Source: CAZEBW01 sp964510205 (GTDB lineage Bacteria; Chloroflexota; Anaerolineae; VGOG01). Taken from it: a stretch of DNA of 35,706 nt. Below are positions 23,048 through 30,392 of this stretch, piece after piece. The DNA lies in NCBI GenBank assembly GCA_964510205.1, contig CAZEBW010000034.1, positions 1 to 35,706 on the forward strand, written 5' to 3'. The notes beneath the pieces are model-generated. The model worked only from the letters and a program-made list of their open reading frames with translations, was not told the DNA's origin and did no database searches. The translations under genes and the position numbers were made by a program. The stretch's first letter is position 1. Each line of letters opens with the position of its first letter.

Positions 23048-23085
23048 ATTATAAACATTATAATACATCTTGTCAATTTTGTCAA
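23048..23085 (-). promoter_or_regulatory. Two overlapping perfect-consensus promoters for the IclR/transport/hyu operon
   Basis: On the minus strand, TTGACA (23085-23080) with TATAAT (23062-23057), spacer 17. A second pair, TTGACA (23076-23071) with TATAAT (23053-23048), spacer 17, is offset by 9 bp. Both match the sigma-70 consensus at all 12 positions. Confidence 0.85.
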
Positions 23086-23115
23086 GTGCGAAAAAAAGGG
23101 GACAGCAGAACCGCG

Positions 23116-23352
23116 CTACCGTTTGCGAAGTTTACCTCGCTTCTGTCCTTTCTCCCCAGCCTCGCCCAAGGCTGTCACTTGGCGCAAGACCTCCATGACG
23201 GACAGACCCAGCCTAACCATTTTGCCCGCTGGAATTTCCTTCGGCGACTCTGTCTCTTCTCTGGGAGTTTGCGTGTAGAGCCAAGCAGCAAGAACCCCCA
23301 GCGCGCTTCCCACTAGGCCCCCGATGATGAGTGTCTTGTTCCGTGAGTTCAT
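23116..23352 (-). CDS. Small single-pass membrane protein
   Basis: A 78-residue protein with one membrane segment at about residues 7-25 (TLIIGGLVGSALGVLAAWLY) and a Lys/Arg-rich C-terminal tail. It resembles YtxH-like small envelope proteins in layout, but I recognise no diagnostic motif. ATG 23352 has GGGGG at good spacing. It follows the flippase gene by 98 bp, which contain a copy of the 56-bp repeat, and it ends just before the IclR promoter. Confidence 0.7.
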   Translation of the reverse strand: MNSRNKTLIIGGLVGSALGVLAAWLYTQTPREETESPKEIPAGKMVRLGLSVMEVLRQVTALGEAGEKGQKRGKLRKR

Positions 23353-23395
23353 TGTGATCCCCCTTTCAGTATTACGATTTGGGTGTGTTCCATCT

Positions 23396-23451
23396 CGGTT
23401 GTAGGATGGATTGGGAATCCGTCGATTCGTCGGAATGCCATTCTGACCAAC
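23396..23451. repeat. 56-bp repeat, copy B
   Basis: 51 of 56 positions match the reverse complement of 9088-9143. Its last base touches the stop codon of the flippase gene. Like copy A it sits directly past the 3' end of a minus-strand gene. Confidence 0.85.
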
Positions 23452-26105
23452 TACACCAGCCGCACCTTTTCCGCCATCAGTCCCCTGGCCTCGGCCTCGG
23501 CCTCGTCGTAGAGGGTGATGGGGAAGCGCCCGTGGATAGGGCTCAGCCTCGCGCCCAGGACGGTGCCTCTGTAGACCAGATAGGCGATGGGCTTGGCCAG
23601 GCTGCTCATGTCCACGGCGCGCTTCAATTCCTGCACCCCTTGATCATCCCAGCCGCCGAACAGGCCCGTGAGAAAAGAGTAGAAGGGCAAGGAAGGCAGG
23701 AGAGCCAGGAAGAAGATGAGCAAGCTGGTGGCCATGTCTCCCTGCCAGATGAGACCGCTCACCAGCCTGATGACGAGGTAGTTGACCACGCCCGCCAGCA
23801 CTGGCGCCGCCAGCCCTTGCCAGAGGTAGATCTTTGGTCGCAGGATCAGTTTCCAGTTGAGCAGCCAGGCCACCACCCACTTGGTGGGCAGGGCGATGAA
23901 GTAAGCGACCATAAGCCCCGCAAGCTGAAAGCGCCTGACCAACATGAACATCAGGAAGATGCGCAGCATCTGCTCCCCGGCGATCATCAGCGCCTGCAGC
24001 TCAGGGCGACCCGCTGCCTGCTGCAGCCGATCGCCGAACCAGGATGGAAATTGCACGGCGCCCCAGATGAGAAGGGGACCCACCATGGCCGCCGCTCTGA
24101 TCCAGTCCCGTCCCAAAGCGCCCAGAATAAAGCGGTCCGCGACGGCTCCCAGCGCGCTCAGTACGAACAGGCTGAACCACACCCCAAATTTGAATCCTTG
24201 GGCTACGTAGTAAGTGGAGAGCTTCAGCCTCCCGTGGCTGTAGGCTTCGGAGATGGAGGGCATCAGGCCATCGTAGAGGCCCGCGCTCAGAGCGCCGTAG
24301 CCCATGGTGAGGCCGTAGGCCACTGACCAGTTGCCCTGCACCTCGGCGTAGTTGAGCATGTAGGTCGCGATCAGCGTCACTTGCAGGGCGTGGCCCAGAG
24401 GAGCGAAAGCGGCCCCCAATGTCAGCTTGCCTCCGAAGAGGAGAGCCGAGCGCACCGTCTCCCAGTCGAAGGTGGGCAGGAAGATGGCCTTGAGCGAGTA
24501 GCCCAGACGCTTGTAAAGCCAGAGACCGACGAGGAAGGCAGCGTATTCAACCAGGTAGAGACCCAGCCCCATGCCCAAGACTCCGCCCATGGCCTCTCCC
24601 AGAATGGGATTGGCTGCCCCCCAGCGGCGCATGACGCTCACCATGACGGATTGCAGCACCAGAGGGCCCATGTAGAGCACCAGGGTCAGTATCTGCTCGT
24701 AGTCGAAGCGCTGGAAGGAGCGAAAGGTGTAACTGAAGACACGCAGGAAGCCTGGAAACTGGATCAGGGCGTGGACGATGAAGTAGAATGAGAGGTAGGC
24801 CACGGCGGTCTGGGGGACGAAGGTGATGGCTATCAGAGCTACAGCCCCCAACTGGATCGTACCGCTGATGGCCTGCCACCAGACGAAGAACTGGATGTAC
24901 TTCAACCCTTTTCGTGGTTCCTTGACCCGATACTCGGAGAAGTACTTGACCATGGCCACGCTGGTGCCCACGTCGAAGACGAGCCAGAAGACCTCGAAGA
25001 AGCGCACCACCCAGTCCCAAGCGCCCACAGCCTGAGGCCAGGGCAGCAGGAAGCGGGGAAGGACGAATGCCTGGTAGCCCATCAAGGGAATGAAGAGCAC
25101 CAATCCCACGGCCATAAGGAAGAGGAATCCGGCCAAAGGGCGGTGGAAGCCGATGTCCTCCCAGGCGTTCTGCGTAAGCGAAGCGGCGTCCTCCGTAAGC
25201 GAAGCGGCGTCCTCCGTAAGCGAAGCGGCGTCCTGCGTAAGCGAAGCGACGTCCTCTGGACTGACCACGATGCGCTCCAGGGCATCTGGATGCCTTCGAG
25301 CGTAGCGACGGAGGACCAGGTAGGCGGCTACCGTGGTGCCCAGCATGAGGGCGATCACGGCGACGACGGCCCGGCGGGCGGTGGCATGGGGAACGGGGGA
25401 GGCGGCGTAATCGGCGTAGGCGGCGGGCGACTCGCCCGCTGCTCGTAGGACCAGGTGGTAGATGAGGTAGTTGAAATAGGGCCAGTCCTTGAAGTGGGGA
25501 TTGTTTTCCCCTGACAGCCAGGCCGTGACCACGTAGACCGCCCCCTGGCCGAGTTTCGTTCGCCCCAACACCGTTTGGCCCGTCTCGTAGGTCTTGACCA
25601 GAGCTTCCAGGTCGAGTCCCGTGAGCACGGAGCGCTCCCGCACCTGGGGGGCCGAGTTCCAGGTCACTTGAACTGCCAGTGGATCGTGCGAGTCGGGCGC
25701 CGCTTGCACTGATTGGGCGTCCGCTTTCTCTTCCCACCCTACACCTTCTCCCAGCATATTTTGAAGAGCGGGAGCGGTGAGTCGCGGTCCCAAAAGTAGA
25801 ACCAATCCCCAGCCCTCGGAGGTGGCTTGGCCGATGGCCGCAGCCTCATCGTCGCTCAGATCAGCATCGTTGACCACGATCACCTGGGCCGAGGCTGTTC
25901 CCACTTCCGAGTCCAAATCTTGGACGAAGGTGGCATTGGGGATGAGATCGAGCGCCTGCTTGACGCCTTCGGGGCGAAGGTCGTTGTCGGGGCCGAAGTA
26001 GCGGATGGCCAGATCAGGGGGTGCATCGGCCGCCGCGCCGCCGGACGTCAGGGCCAAAAGGAGGAGCAAGGTCAGTATGATCAGTAAGGGCTTCTGGGCG
26101 ATCAT
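23451..26105 (-). CDS. Exported N-terminal domain fused to a multi-pass flippase-like (MATE/Wzx-type) domain
   Basis: An 884-residue protein. A signal-like hydrophobic N-terminus (LLIILTLLLLLALTSG) is followed by an exported alpha/beta domain of about 190 residues (IRYFGPDNDLRPEGV, VIVVNDADLSDDEAAAIGQA) that resembles glutamine-amidotransferase-like or Bat-type folds. A membrane segment near 240-262 is next, then a linker with four seven-residue repeats (DAASLTE/Q). A polysaccharide-flippase-like region of about twelve membrane segments follows (GGVLGMGLGLYLVEYAAFLV, TMGYGALSAGLYDGLMPSIS). It ends in a cytoplasmic tail. The flippase half probably moves lipid-linked glycans; the exported half may sense or bind them. 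Fusion of these parts is unusual. ATG 26105 has AAAGGA upstream. Confidence 0.7.
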   Translation of the reverse strand: MIAQKPLLIILTLLLLLALTSGGAAADAPPDLAIRYFGPDNDLRPEGVKQALDLIPNATFVQDLDSEVGTASAQVIVVNDADLSDDEAAAIGQATSEGWGLVLLLGPRLTAPALQNMLGEGVGWEEKADAQSVQAAPDSHDPLAVQVTWNSAPQVRERSVLTGLDLEALVKTYETGQTVLGRTKLGQGAVYVVTAWLSGENNPHFKDWPYFNYLIYHLVLRAAGESPAAYADYAASPVPHATARRAVVAVIALMLGTTVAAYLVLRRYARRHPDALERIVVSPEDVASLTQDAASLTEDAASLTEDAASLTQNAWEDIGFHRPLAGFLFLMAVGLVLFIPLMGYQAFVLPRFLLPWPQAVGAWDWVVRFFEVFWLVFDVGTSVAMVKYFSEYRVKEPRKGLKYIQFFVWWQAISGTIQLGAVALIAITFVPQTAVAYLSFYFIVHALIQFPGFLRVFSYTFRSFQRFDYEQILTLVLYMGPLVLQSVMVSVMRRWGAANPILGEAMGGVLGMGLGLYLVEYAAFLVGLWLYKRLGYSLKAIFLPTFDWETVRSALLFGGKLTLGAAFAPLGHALQVTLIATYMLNYAEVQGNWSVAYGLTMGYGALSAGLYDGLMPSISEAYSHGRLKLSTYYVAQGFKFGVWFSLFVLSALGAVADRFILGALGRDWIRAAAMVGPLLIWGAVQFPSWFGDRLQQAAGRPELQALMIAGEQMLRIFLMFMLVRRFQLAGLMVAYFIALPTKWVVAWLLNWKLILRPKIYLWQGLAAPVLAGVVNYLVIRLVSGLIWQGDMATSLLIFFLALLPSLPFYSFLTGLFGGWDDQGVQELKRAVDMSSLAKPIAYLVYRGTVLGARLSPIHGRFPITLYDEAEAEARGLMAEKVRLV
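25173..25256. repeat. 21-bp tandem repeat (4 copies) in the flippase linker
   Basis: Four consecutive 21-bp units at 25173, 25194, 25215 and 25236, differing at one or two positions, CGTAAGCGAAGCGGCGTCCT plus C or G. Read on the minus strand they encode the heptads DVASLTQ, DAASLTE, DAASLTE and DAASLTQ. Copy number is probably variable by slippage. Confidence 0.9.
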
Positions 26106-26225
26106 CTTTGTTCCTTTGGAGGACGTGAACTTGTGAGTTGGAAAAGAGTCTTTGTGGGGTGTAAGTCTCTAGAGCTCTGTGCTTCGGTCACGGGGAACCT
26201 CCACTGCCTTGGGCGATCAATTGAA

Positions 26226-26254
26226 ATACTACTCCAAAATGCCATCTTTGTCAA
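26226..26254 (-). promoter_or_regulatory. Candidate promoter of the flippase gene
   Basis: On the minus strand TTGACA (26254-26249), a 17-bp spacer and TAGTAT (26231-26226). It begins where the ssb terminator T-tract ends. The -10 is a weak match. Confidence 0.5.
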
Positions 26255-26291
26255 AAGCAAAATGCCGCCTGTACCGGAGGCACAGGCGGCA
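26253..26291 (-). terminator. Rho-independent terminator of ssb
   Basis: A 10-bp perfect stem, TGCCGCCTGT with ACAGGCGGCA, with a 9-nt loop, followed on the minus strand by TTTTGCTTTT. Confidence 0.88.
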
Positions 26292-26340
26292 CGAAGCAGC
26301 CGCGTTGCGTGGAGAACAGAGAAGCATTGGGGATAGATTG

Positions 26341-26745
26341 CTAGAAGGGAATCTCCTCTTCTTCCATGATGGGTGCTTCCTCATCGGGCGCCATTCCCCT
26401 GGGCTTGGCCAAGAACCTGACTATCCAGGCCGTCAATTCGTACGATGCGCGAGCCACACCGTCGTCGCCGGTCCAAATCCTGGGCCCACCGGTCTCGGGA
26501 TCTGGATTCATGCGCCCCTCTACGAGAACCTGCTGCCCCTTGACCAAATATTGGTTGCAGGTCTCCGCCTGCCTGTCCCAAACCGAGACCCGAAACCAGG
26601 TGGTTCTCTCCTGCTGCTGGCCTTCTTGGTCGGTCCAGGTCCGGCTAGTGGCTACCGAAAAATTGGTGACCGGCTTGCCACTCGGCGTGTAGCGCATCTC
26701 CGGGTCCTGGCCCAGACGCCCCACGATGATGACTTTCTGATACAT
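26341..26745 (-). CDS. ssb: Single-stranded DNA-binding protein
   Basis: A 134-residue OB-fold protein that coats single-stranded DNA. It begins MYQKVIIVGRLGQDPEMRYT, then VTNFSVATSRTW, TTWFRVSVWDRQAETCNQYL, KGQQVLVEGRM, and ends in an acidic tail EEEEIPF, the conserved tip that binds repair partners. The tail is short, without the long Gly/Pro linker of E. coli SSB. ATG 26745 is chosen because GGAG lies 8 nt upstream and the family begins there; the open frame to 26832 has no homology. Monocistronic, with its own promoter and terminator. Confidence 0.95.
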   Translation of the reverse strand: MYQKVIIVGRLGQDPEMRYTPSGKPVTNFSVATSRTWTDQEGQQQERTTWFRVSVWDRQAETCNQYLVKGQQVLVEGRMNPDPETGGPRIWTGDDGVARASYELTAWIVRFLAKPRGMAPDEEAPIMEEEEIPF

Positions 26746-26822
26746 TTTTTGACTCCTTTCTTGAGTGTGATGTTTTACGGCACTTTTGAAGATAGAAGTG
26801 CCCCGACGATCCCAACGGAGAT

Positions 26823-26851
26823 AGTATATCACAAAAAACCACCCACGTCAA
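26823..26851 (-). promoter_or_regulatory. Promoter of ssb
   Basis: On the minus strand TTGACG (26851-26846), a 17-bp spacer and TATACT (26828-26823). The predicted start lies about 70 nt before the ssb ATG. Confidence 0.75.
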
Positions 26852-26876
26852 CTGCACTGGCGGGATAGCCGCAGGG

Positions 26877-27902
26877 TCAGTCCTGCCGTGGCCCTCGGAG
26901 CGTGGACACGTTCTTGGCCCACTCGCGATTGGCCTGGTACCAGGCCACCAATCGAGCGACCCCCTCCTCGAAGGGAAACTGCGGCCGCCAGCCTTGTCCT
27001 GATGGAAGGGTCAGCAAGCGTTCTGCCTTGCCGATGTCCGCCCAGGTGGCCAGCACGTCGGCGGGATGGCGGGGTTTGTACTTGGTGTTGGCCTTCTTCC
27101 CCACCAGTTCCTCCACCAGCTTGATGGCGTCCATCAGCACCACGGGCGTGTCGGAACCGAGGTTGATCACCTCGTACCCTAATGGCTTGAGGCCAGCGAT
27201 GGTGCCGCGGGCGATGTCGTCTACGTAGGTGAAATCCCGCGACTGTCGCCCGTCGCCGTAGACGATCACTGGCCGGCCCTCGCTGATCCACTGCACAAAT
27301 CTGAACAGGCTCATGTCGGGCCGGCCAGCGGGACCGTAGACGGTGAAGTAGCGCAGCACGGTCACGTCCAAATCGTACAAGTAGTGATAGGTGTAACACA
27401 GCGCTTCGGCGGCTTTCTTCGATGCGGCGTAGGGGGAAAGCGGTCCGTCGGTGTTGGCGTCTTCGTGAAAAGGCCTCGGATTGTTCGCGCCGTACAAGCT
27501 GGAAGTGGACGCCAATACGAACTTCTTCACCCCAAATTCCCGGCACAACTCCAGCAGATTCAGGGTGCCGCTGACGTTGGTCTCGAAATAGATCCACGGG
27601 TTTTCGACGCTCTGCCGCACTCCTGCTCTGGCCGCCAGATTGATGACAGCATCGAAGGGCGGGCCCCCTTGCTCCTCTGCGACCCATAGCCCCCTCAGCT
27701 GTTGGCGGTTTGTGATGTCGAGCTTGTGGAATGTGAACCCCGGCTGGCCTTCAAGCTGCGCCAGTCGCCACTGCTTCAAGCGCACGTCGTAGGCGTCGTT
27801 GAGATTGTCCACGCCAACCACGGCCTGGCCATCCCCAAGCAGAAACTCACTCACCTTCCAGCCGATGAAACCGGCGCAGCCGGTTACCAAGTAGGTCGCC
27901 AC
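26877..27902 (-). CDS. NAD-dependent nucleotide-sugar epimerase (UDP-glucuronate 4-epimerase-like)
   Basis: A 341-residue extended short-chain dehydrogenase. The NAD motif is TGCAGFIGWKVSEFLL (classic TGxxGFIG). The Ser/Tyr/Lys catalytic set is in LASTSSLYG and SPYAASKKAAE, with VDNLNDAYDVRLK matching the UDP-glucuronate 4-epimerase group. It makes activated sugars for cell-envelope polysaccharide, consistent with the flippase gene beyond ssb. The start is GTG 27902 with AGGAGG 5 nt upstream. The MITE-like element at 28008-28150 lies about 100 bp upstream and may affect its transcription. GDP-mannose dehydratase is a less likely alternative. Confidence 0.9.
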   Translation of the reverse strand: MATYLVTGCAGFIGWKVSEFLLGDGQAVVGVDNLNDAYDVRLKQWRLAQLEGQPGFTFHKLDITNRQQLRGLWVAEEQGGPPFDAVINLAARAGVRQSVENPWIYFETNVSGTLNLLELCREFGVKKFVLASTSSLYGANNPRPFHEDANTDGPLSPYAASKKAAEALCYTYHYLYDLDVTVLRYFTVYGPAGRPDMSLFRFVQWISEGRPVIVYGDGRQSRDFTYVDDIARGTIAGLKPLGYEVINLGSDTPVVLMDAIKLVEELVGKKANTKYKPRHPADVLATWADIGKAERLLTLPSGQGWRPQFPFEEGVARLVAWYQANREWAKNVSTLRGPRQD

Positions 27903-28007
27903 ACTGCCCTCCTTGTCTCTCTGGCTATCACCTTGTTTGTCGCTCCGCTATCCAAAGGTACGTTCTCCTCTGGCCCAAGCTGTGCCTACTGCCCTCATGT
28001 CACTGGC

Positions 28008-28150
28008 TTAGCTACCGTACACTTTCTGTTGAGGCAAAGCACGATTGCTACTGAGGGGCGTCCCCGCCCCGTGTTTTGCGCCGCATTAGGCGTGGCGAGA
28101 CGCCACTTTGTGGCGAAAAAGAGGCTGCTGGCAAACTGTACGGTAGCTAG
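28008..28150. mobile_element. 143-bp MITE-like element with 18-bp terminal inverted repeats and 9-bp target duplication
   Basis: The left end, TTAGCTACCGTACACTTT (28008-28025), and the right end, whose reverse complement is CTAGCTACCGTACAGTTT (28133-28150), match at 16 of 18. Directly adjoining are identical 9-bp direct repeats GTCACTGGC at 27999-28007 and 28151-28159, a clear target-site duplication. The interior has small hairpins (GGCGTGGCGAGACGCC, GCCACTTTGTGGC) and no coding capacity. The right end supplies the stop codon of the ABC ATPase gene. Confidence 0.88.
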
Positions 28151-29223
28151 GTCACTGGCAAGACCTGTACGTGCTTGGGGCATAATGTCACCTGCTGGCC
28201 TGGCTCTGGTGCCGGTTGGCTGAGGTCGTCTCCACTGGCAAGTACGTCCAGCTCAAAGCGCAGCGACGGGCCGCCTGTCGCCACGGTGATCTGATAATGC
28301 CCGCCTCGGAAGGAGCGGGTTTGCACCTTCCCGCTGATGGCGTTTTCAGCCGCGGCGCTCGTCTCCAGGCAGCGCGCCCCTTCCGGTCGGATGAGCACGG
28401 TCACCTTCTGCCCGACGGGCAGTGCGGGCGAGTCCATCGTCGTCAGCCGACCCAAAGAGGTCTCTACGACCAGCGGCGGACCGGTTTCTACCACCCGGCC
28501 GGGAAGTAAGTTCGTTAGCCCCAGAAAGCGGGCCACGAACTCCGTCGCCGGTCGCTGATAGACCTCCTCCGGCTTTCCCTCCTGTACCTTGCGCCCCCGA
28601 TCCATGATCGCCACTCGGTCGGCCACGGCGAAGGCTTCTTGCTGGTCGTGGGTGACGTAGATGGCAGTGACGCCCGCGCTCTTGAGGATGGTGCGCAGAT
28701 CGTTCATCAGACGTTCGCGCAGGGTGCGGTCGAGGGAGGCTAGGGGCTCGTCCAACATCAGCAGGCGCGGCCGGGGAGCCAGGCTGCGGGCCAGGGCCAC
28801 CCGCTGCTGCTCGCCGCCCGAGAGCTGGTTCACGTCTCGTTCCTCGAAGCCGCCCATTCCGACCAGGTGCAGCACCTCGGTTACTCGCTCTCGGATTTCC
28901 TCCGCCGGCAGCCGCTGCATTTGCAGGCCGAAGGCGATGTTCTGGAAGACGTTTTTGTGGGGAAAGAGGGCCTGATCCTGAAACATCAGGCCGAAGTTGC
29001 GCCGATGCACGGGCGCGTCGCGGATGTCGCGGCCTTCAAGCAGCACCTTGCCGCTGTCGGGCATCTCTAGCCCGGCGATGATGCGCAGCAGGGTGGTCTT
29101 GCCGCAGCCGGAGGGGCCCAGCAGGCAGAAAATCTCCCCTTCGCCCACGGCGAAGCTGATGTCGTCTGGGAAGCGCCCCTCGCGGAATGATTTGGTGAGG
29201 TGGTGGGCTTTGAGCAAGGACAT
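28147..29223 (-). CDS. ABC transporter ATP-binding protein of the thiamine operon
   Basis: A 358-residue ATPase. Walker A is LGPSGCGKTTLL, the Q-loop is GLMFQDQALFPHKNV, the signature is LSGGEQQRVALARSL and Walker B is RLLMLDEPLASLD. A C-terminal TOBE domain makes it longer than E. coli ThiQ and more like FbpC/PotA. Encoded downstream of thiB and thiP, it presumably powers thiamine uptake, but it is separated from thiP by two toxin-antitoxin modules. GTG 29229 and ATG 29223 are both possible starts; neither has a strong ribosome-binding site, and ATG 29223 is chosen. Its stop TAG lies inside the inserted MITE, yet the protein still ends LPVT exactly as the uninterrupted sequence would. Confidence 0.88.
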   Translation of the reverse strand: MSLLKAHHLTKSFREGRFPDDISFAVGEGEIFCLLGPSGCGKTTLLRIIAGLEMPDSGKVLLEGRDIRDAPVHRRNFGLMFQDQALFPHKNVFQNIAFGLQMQRLPAEEIRERVTEVLHLVGMGGFEERDVNQLSGGEQQRVALARSLAPRPRLLMLDEPLASLDRTLRERLMNDLRTILKSAGVTAIYVTHDQQEAFAVADRVAIMDRGRKVQEGKPEEVYQRPATEFVARFLGLTNLLPGRVVETGPPLVVETSLGRLTTMDSPALPVGQKVTVLIRPEGARCLETSAAAENAISGKVQTRSFRGGHYQITVATGGPSLRFELDVLASGDDLSQPAPEPGQQVTLCPKHVQVLPVT

Positions 29224-29242
29224 AACCACATTCGCTTTTTAG

Positions 29243-29644
29243 CTATGGCAAGCGAGCTATCCCCATCTGATCGAAGTGATGGTCGAAGGAAAGGACTTCA
29301 GTGATCCCAAGCTTGCGCATCATGGCCAGACAGGAACAGTCAGTATAGCTCCAGTCCTTGTCTGTGTACTGGCTGAAGATCTCCCAGGCGGCTCCATCAT
29401 CCCCCTCAGTGATGTGGATAAGACGAAAGAGAGTGCTAAGCCGGAGTTGCCGGCCAGTGCGGATGGCTACCTCACTGCCCAGCCGGACCTTGATCAGCGT
29501 CATCGCCTCGTCAAAGATGTGGCTGGTGACCAGCAGTGTGACCTTCCCCAGCCCTCTTAGAAAACCAACAGCTTCACGGTGATACTTGTCATCCCTGTCC
29601 ACCATAGCCAGTAGGAAACTGCTATCCACCAGGACGGTTTTCAC
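29243..29644 (-). CDS. vapC: PIN-domain toxin, VapC-like (module 1)
   Basis: A 133-residue PIN-domain ribonuclease. The acidic catalytic set is visible: VDSSFLLAMVD (first Asp), IFDEAMTL (Glu), YTDCSCLAMMRKLG (third Asp) and LSFDHHFDQMG (last Asp). VapC toxins cleave tRNA or rRNA when freed from their antitoxin. GTG 29644 is chosen because GGAGG is 9 nt upstream; ATG 29668 has none. It overlaps the antitoxin gene by 23 nt. Its 3' end is only 19 bp from the ATPase start at 29223, so readthrough from this module may help express the ATPase. Confidence 0.88.
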   Translation of the reverse strand: MKTVLVDSSFLLAMVDRDDKYHREAVGFLRGLGKVTLLVTSHIFDEAMTLIKVRLGSEVAIRTGRQLRLSTLFRLIHITEGDDGAAWEIFSQYTDKDWSYTDCSCLAMMRKLGITEVLSFDHHFDQMGIARLP

Positions 29645-29900
29645 CGCCGCTGCCCTCCTTTTGTACATTGTAGAGGAATTCGTCTACCCGCTCGCTGACA
29701 TCGTAAGGCGGTCCTCCCCGACCGATGCCGACTATCTCCCATATAGGGTCTTCCTCCACGGGGCGTTGAACGGTTTGGACTTCCTTCTCAATCAGGTTGC
29801 GGATGAAGCCAGCAATGCTCTGACCGGTACGGCTGGCCTGCTCCCGGAGAAAGCGATACTGCCATTCTGGTAGCGAGATCTGCAAACGATGCATAGCCAT
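29622..29900 (-). CDS. Ribbon-helix-helix-type antitoxin (module 1)
   Basis: A 92-residue protein with an N-terminal ribbon-helix-helix DNA-binding pattern (MHRLQISLPEWQYRFLREQA, SIAGFIRNLI) and an acidic, probably flexible C-terminus (SERVDEFLYNVQ) that would bind the PIN toxin. ATG 29900 has AGGTGA 7 nt upstream; GTG 29906 and ATG 29894 are alternatives. The gene precedes and overlaps the toxin gene, the usual antitoxin-toxin order. A perfect promoter overlaps a palindrome just upstream, consistent with autorepression. Confidence 0.82.
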   Translation of the reverse strand: MAMHRLQISLPEWQYRFLREQASRTGQSIAGFIRNLIEKEVQTVQRPVEEDPIWEIVGIGRGGPPYDVSERVDEFLYNVQKEGSGGENRPGG

Positions 29901-29922
29901 TTCCACGTCACCTCTGCCATTG

Positions 29923-29961
29923 TGATGTAGTCATTATACATCACCTGTGAAGCTGTGTCAA
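29923..29961 (-). promoter_or_regulatory. Promoter and operator of toxin-antitoxin module 1
   Basis: TTGACA (29961-29956), a 17-bp spacer and TATAAT (29938-29933) on the minus strand. The palindrome TGATGTA (29923-29929) with TACATCA (29937-29943) overlaps the -10, a fitting site for antitoxin repression. Confidence 0.8.
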
Positions 29962-29993
29962 TTCCTTCTTTACCTCAGGGGATCCACCCTCAG

Positions 29994-30392
29994 CTACGGA
30001 AGGCAGTCGAATCCCTGCTCCTCGAAGTGATGATCGAACGCGAAGGCCGTCTTGATCCCCAGCCGTCGCATGATCTCAAAGCTGACGCAGTCAACCAGAC
30101 TGAGCTTCTTGCGTGCTGCCGCGAGGACACTGGCGATGCCTGCCTGGTGAAGGGATTCGTCAACCCATTCAACGTTCAGCACAGGTATGACGTCCTCCTG
30201 AAAAGCTCGAACGGCGGGAATGCCAAGCCTACGTTGCACTAAAGCCAGGGTTTCCACCAGCACATAGTTGCTGCAGACCAGAACTACCTCTTGCTTCAGC
30301 AAATCTTCCCACATCTGCTTTGCTGCATCGTGGTTTTCATCGTCGGCATCCAGGACAGCGAAAAAGGCCGAGGTGTCAACAAAGACGCTCAT
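29994..30392 (-). CDS. vapC: PIN-domain toxin, VapC-like (module 2)
   Basis: A 132-residue PIN-domain protein. MSVFVDTSAFFAVLD carries the first Asp, NYVLVETLALVQ the Glu, KLSLVDCVSFEIMRRLG the third Asp and AFDHHFEEQGF the last. It is the same family as module 1 but clearly divergent, so the two are separate modules and not a recent duplication. The ATG at 30392 overlaps the antitoxin stop as ATGA. Confidence 0.9.
   Translation of the reverse strand: MSVFVDTSAFFAVLDADDENHDAAKQMWEDLLKQEVVLVCSNYVLVETLALVQRRLGIPAVRAFQEDVIPVLNVEWVDESLHQAGIASVLAAARKKLSLVDCVSFEIMRRLGIKTAFAFDHHFEEQGFDCLP

Noticed and set aside
23379..24326. 315-codon plus-strand frame near the flippase 3' end
   Set aside because: It is antisense to convincing membrane-protein coding and rich in His/Gln/Gly; no start context or homology.
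25173..25256. Short regular repeats suggesting a CRISPR array
   Set aside because: Units are directly tandem without spacers, in phase with a reading frame, and encode heptads.
24547..25737. 396-codon minus-strand frame inside the flippase gene
   Set aside because: Composition is Arg/Gly/Pro-rich with no family motif; it is an alternative frame of the flippase gene.
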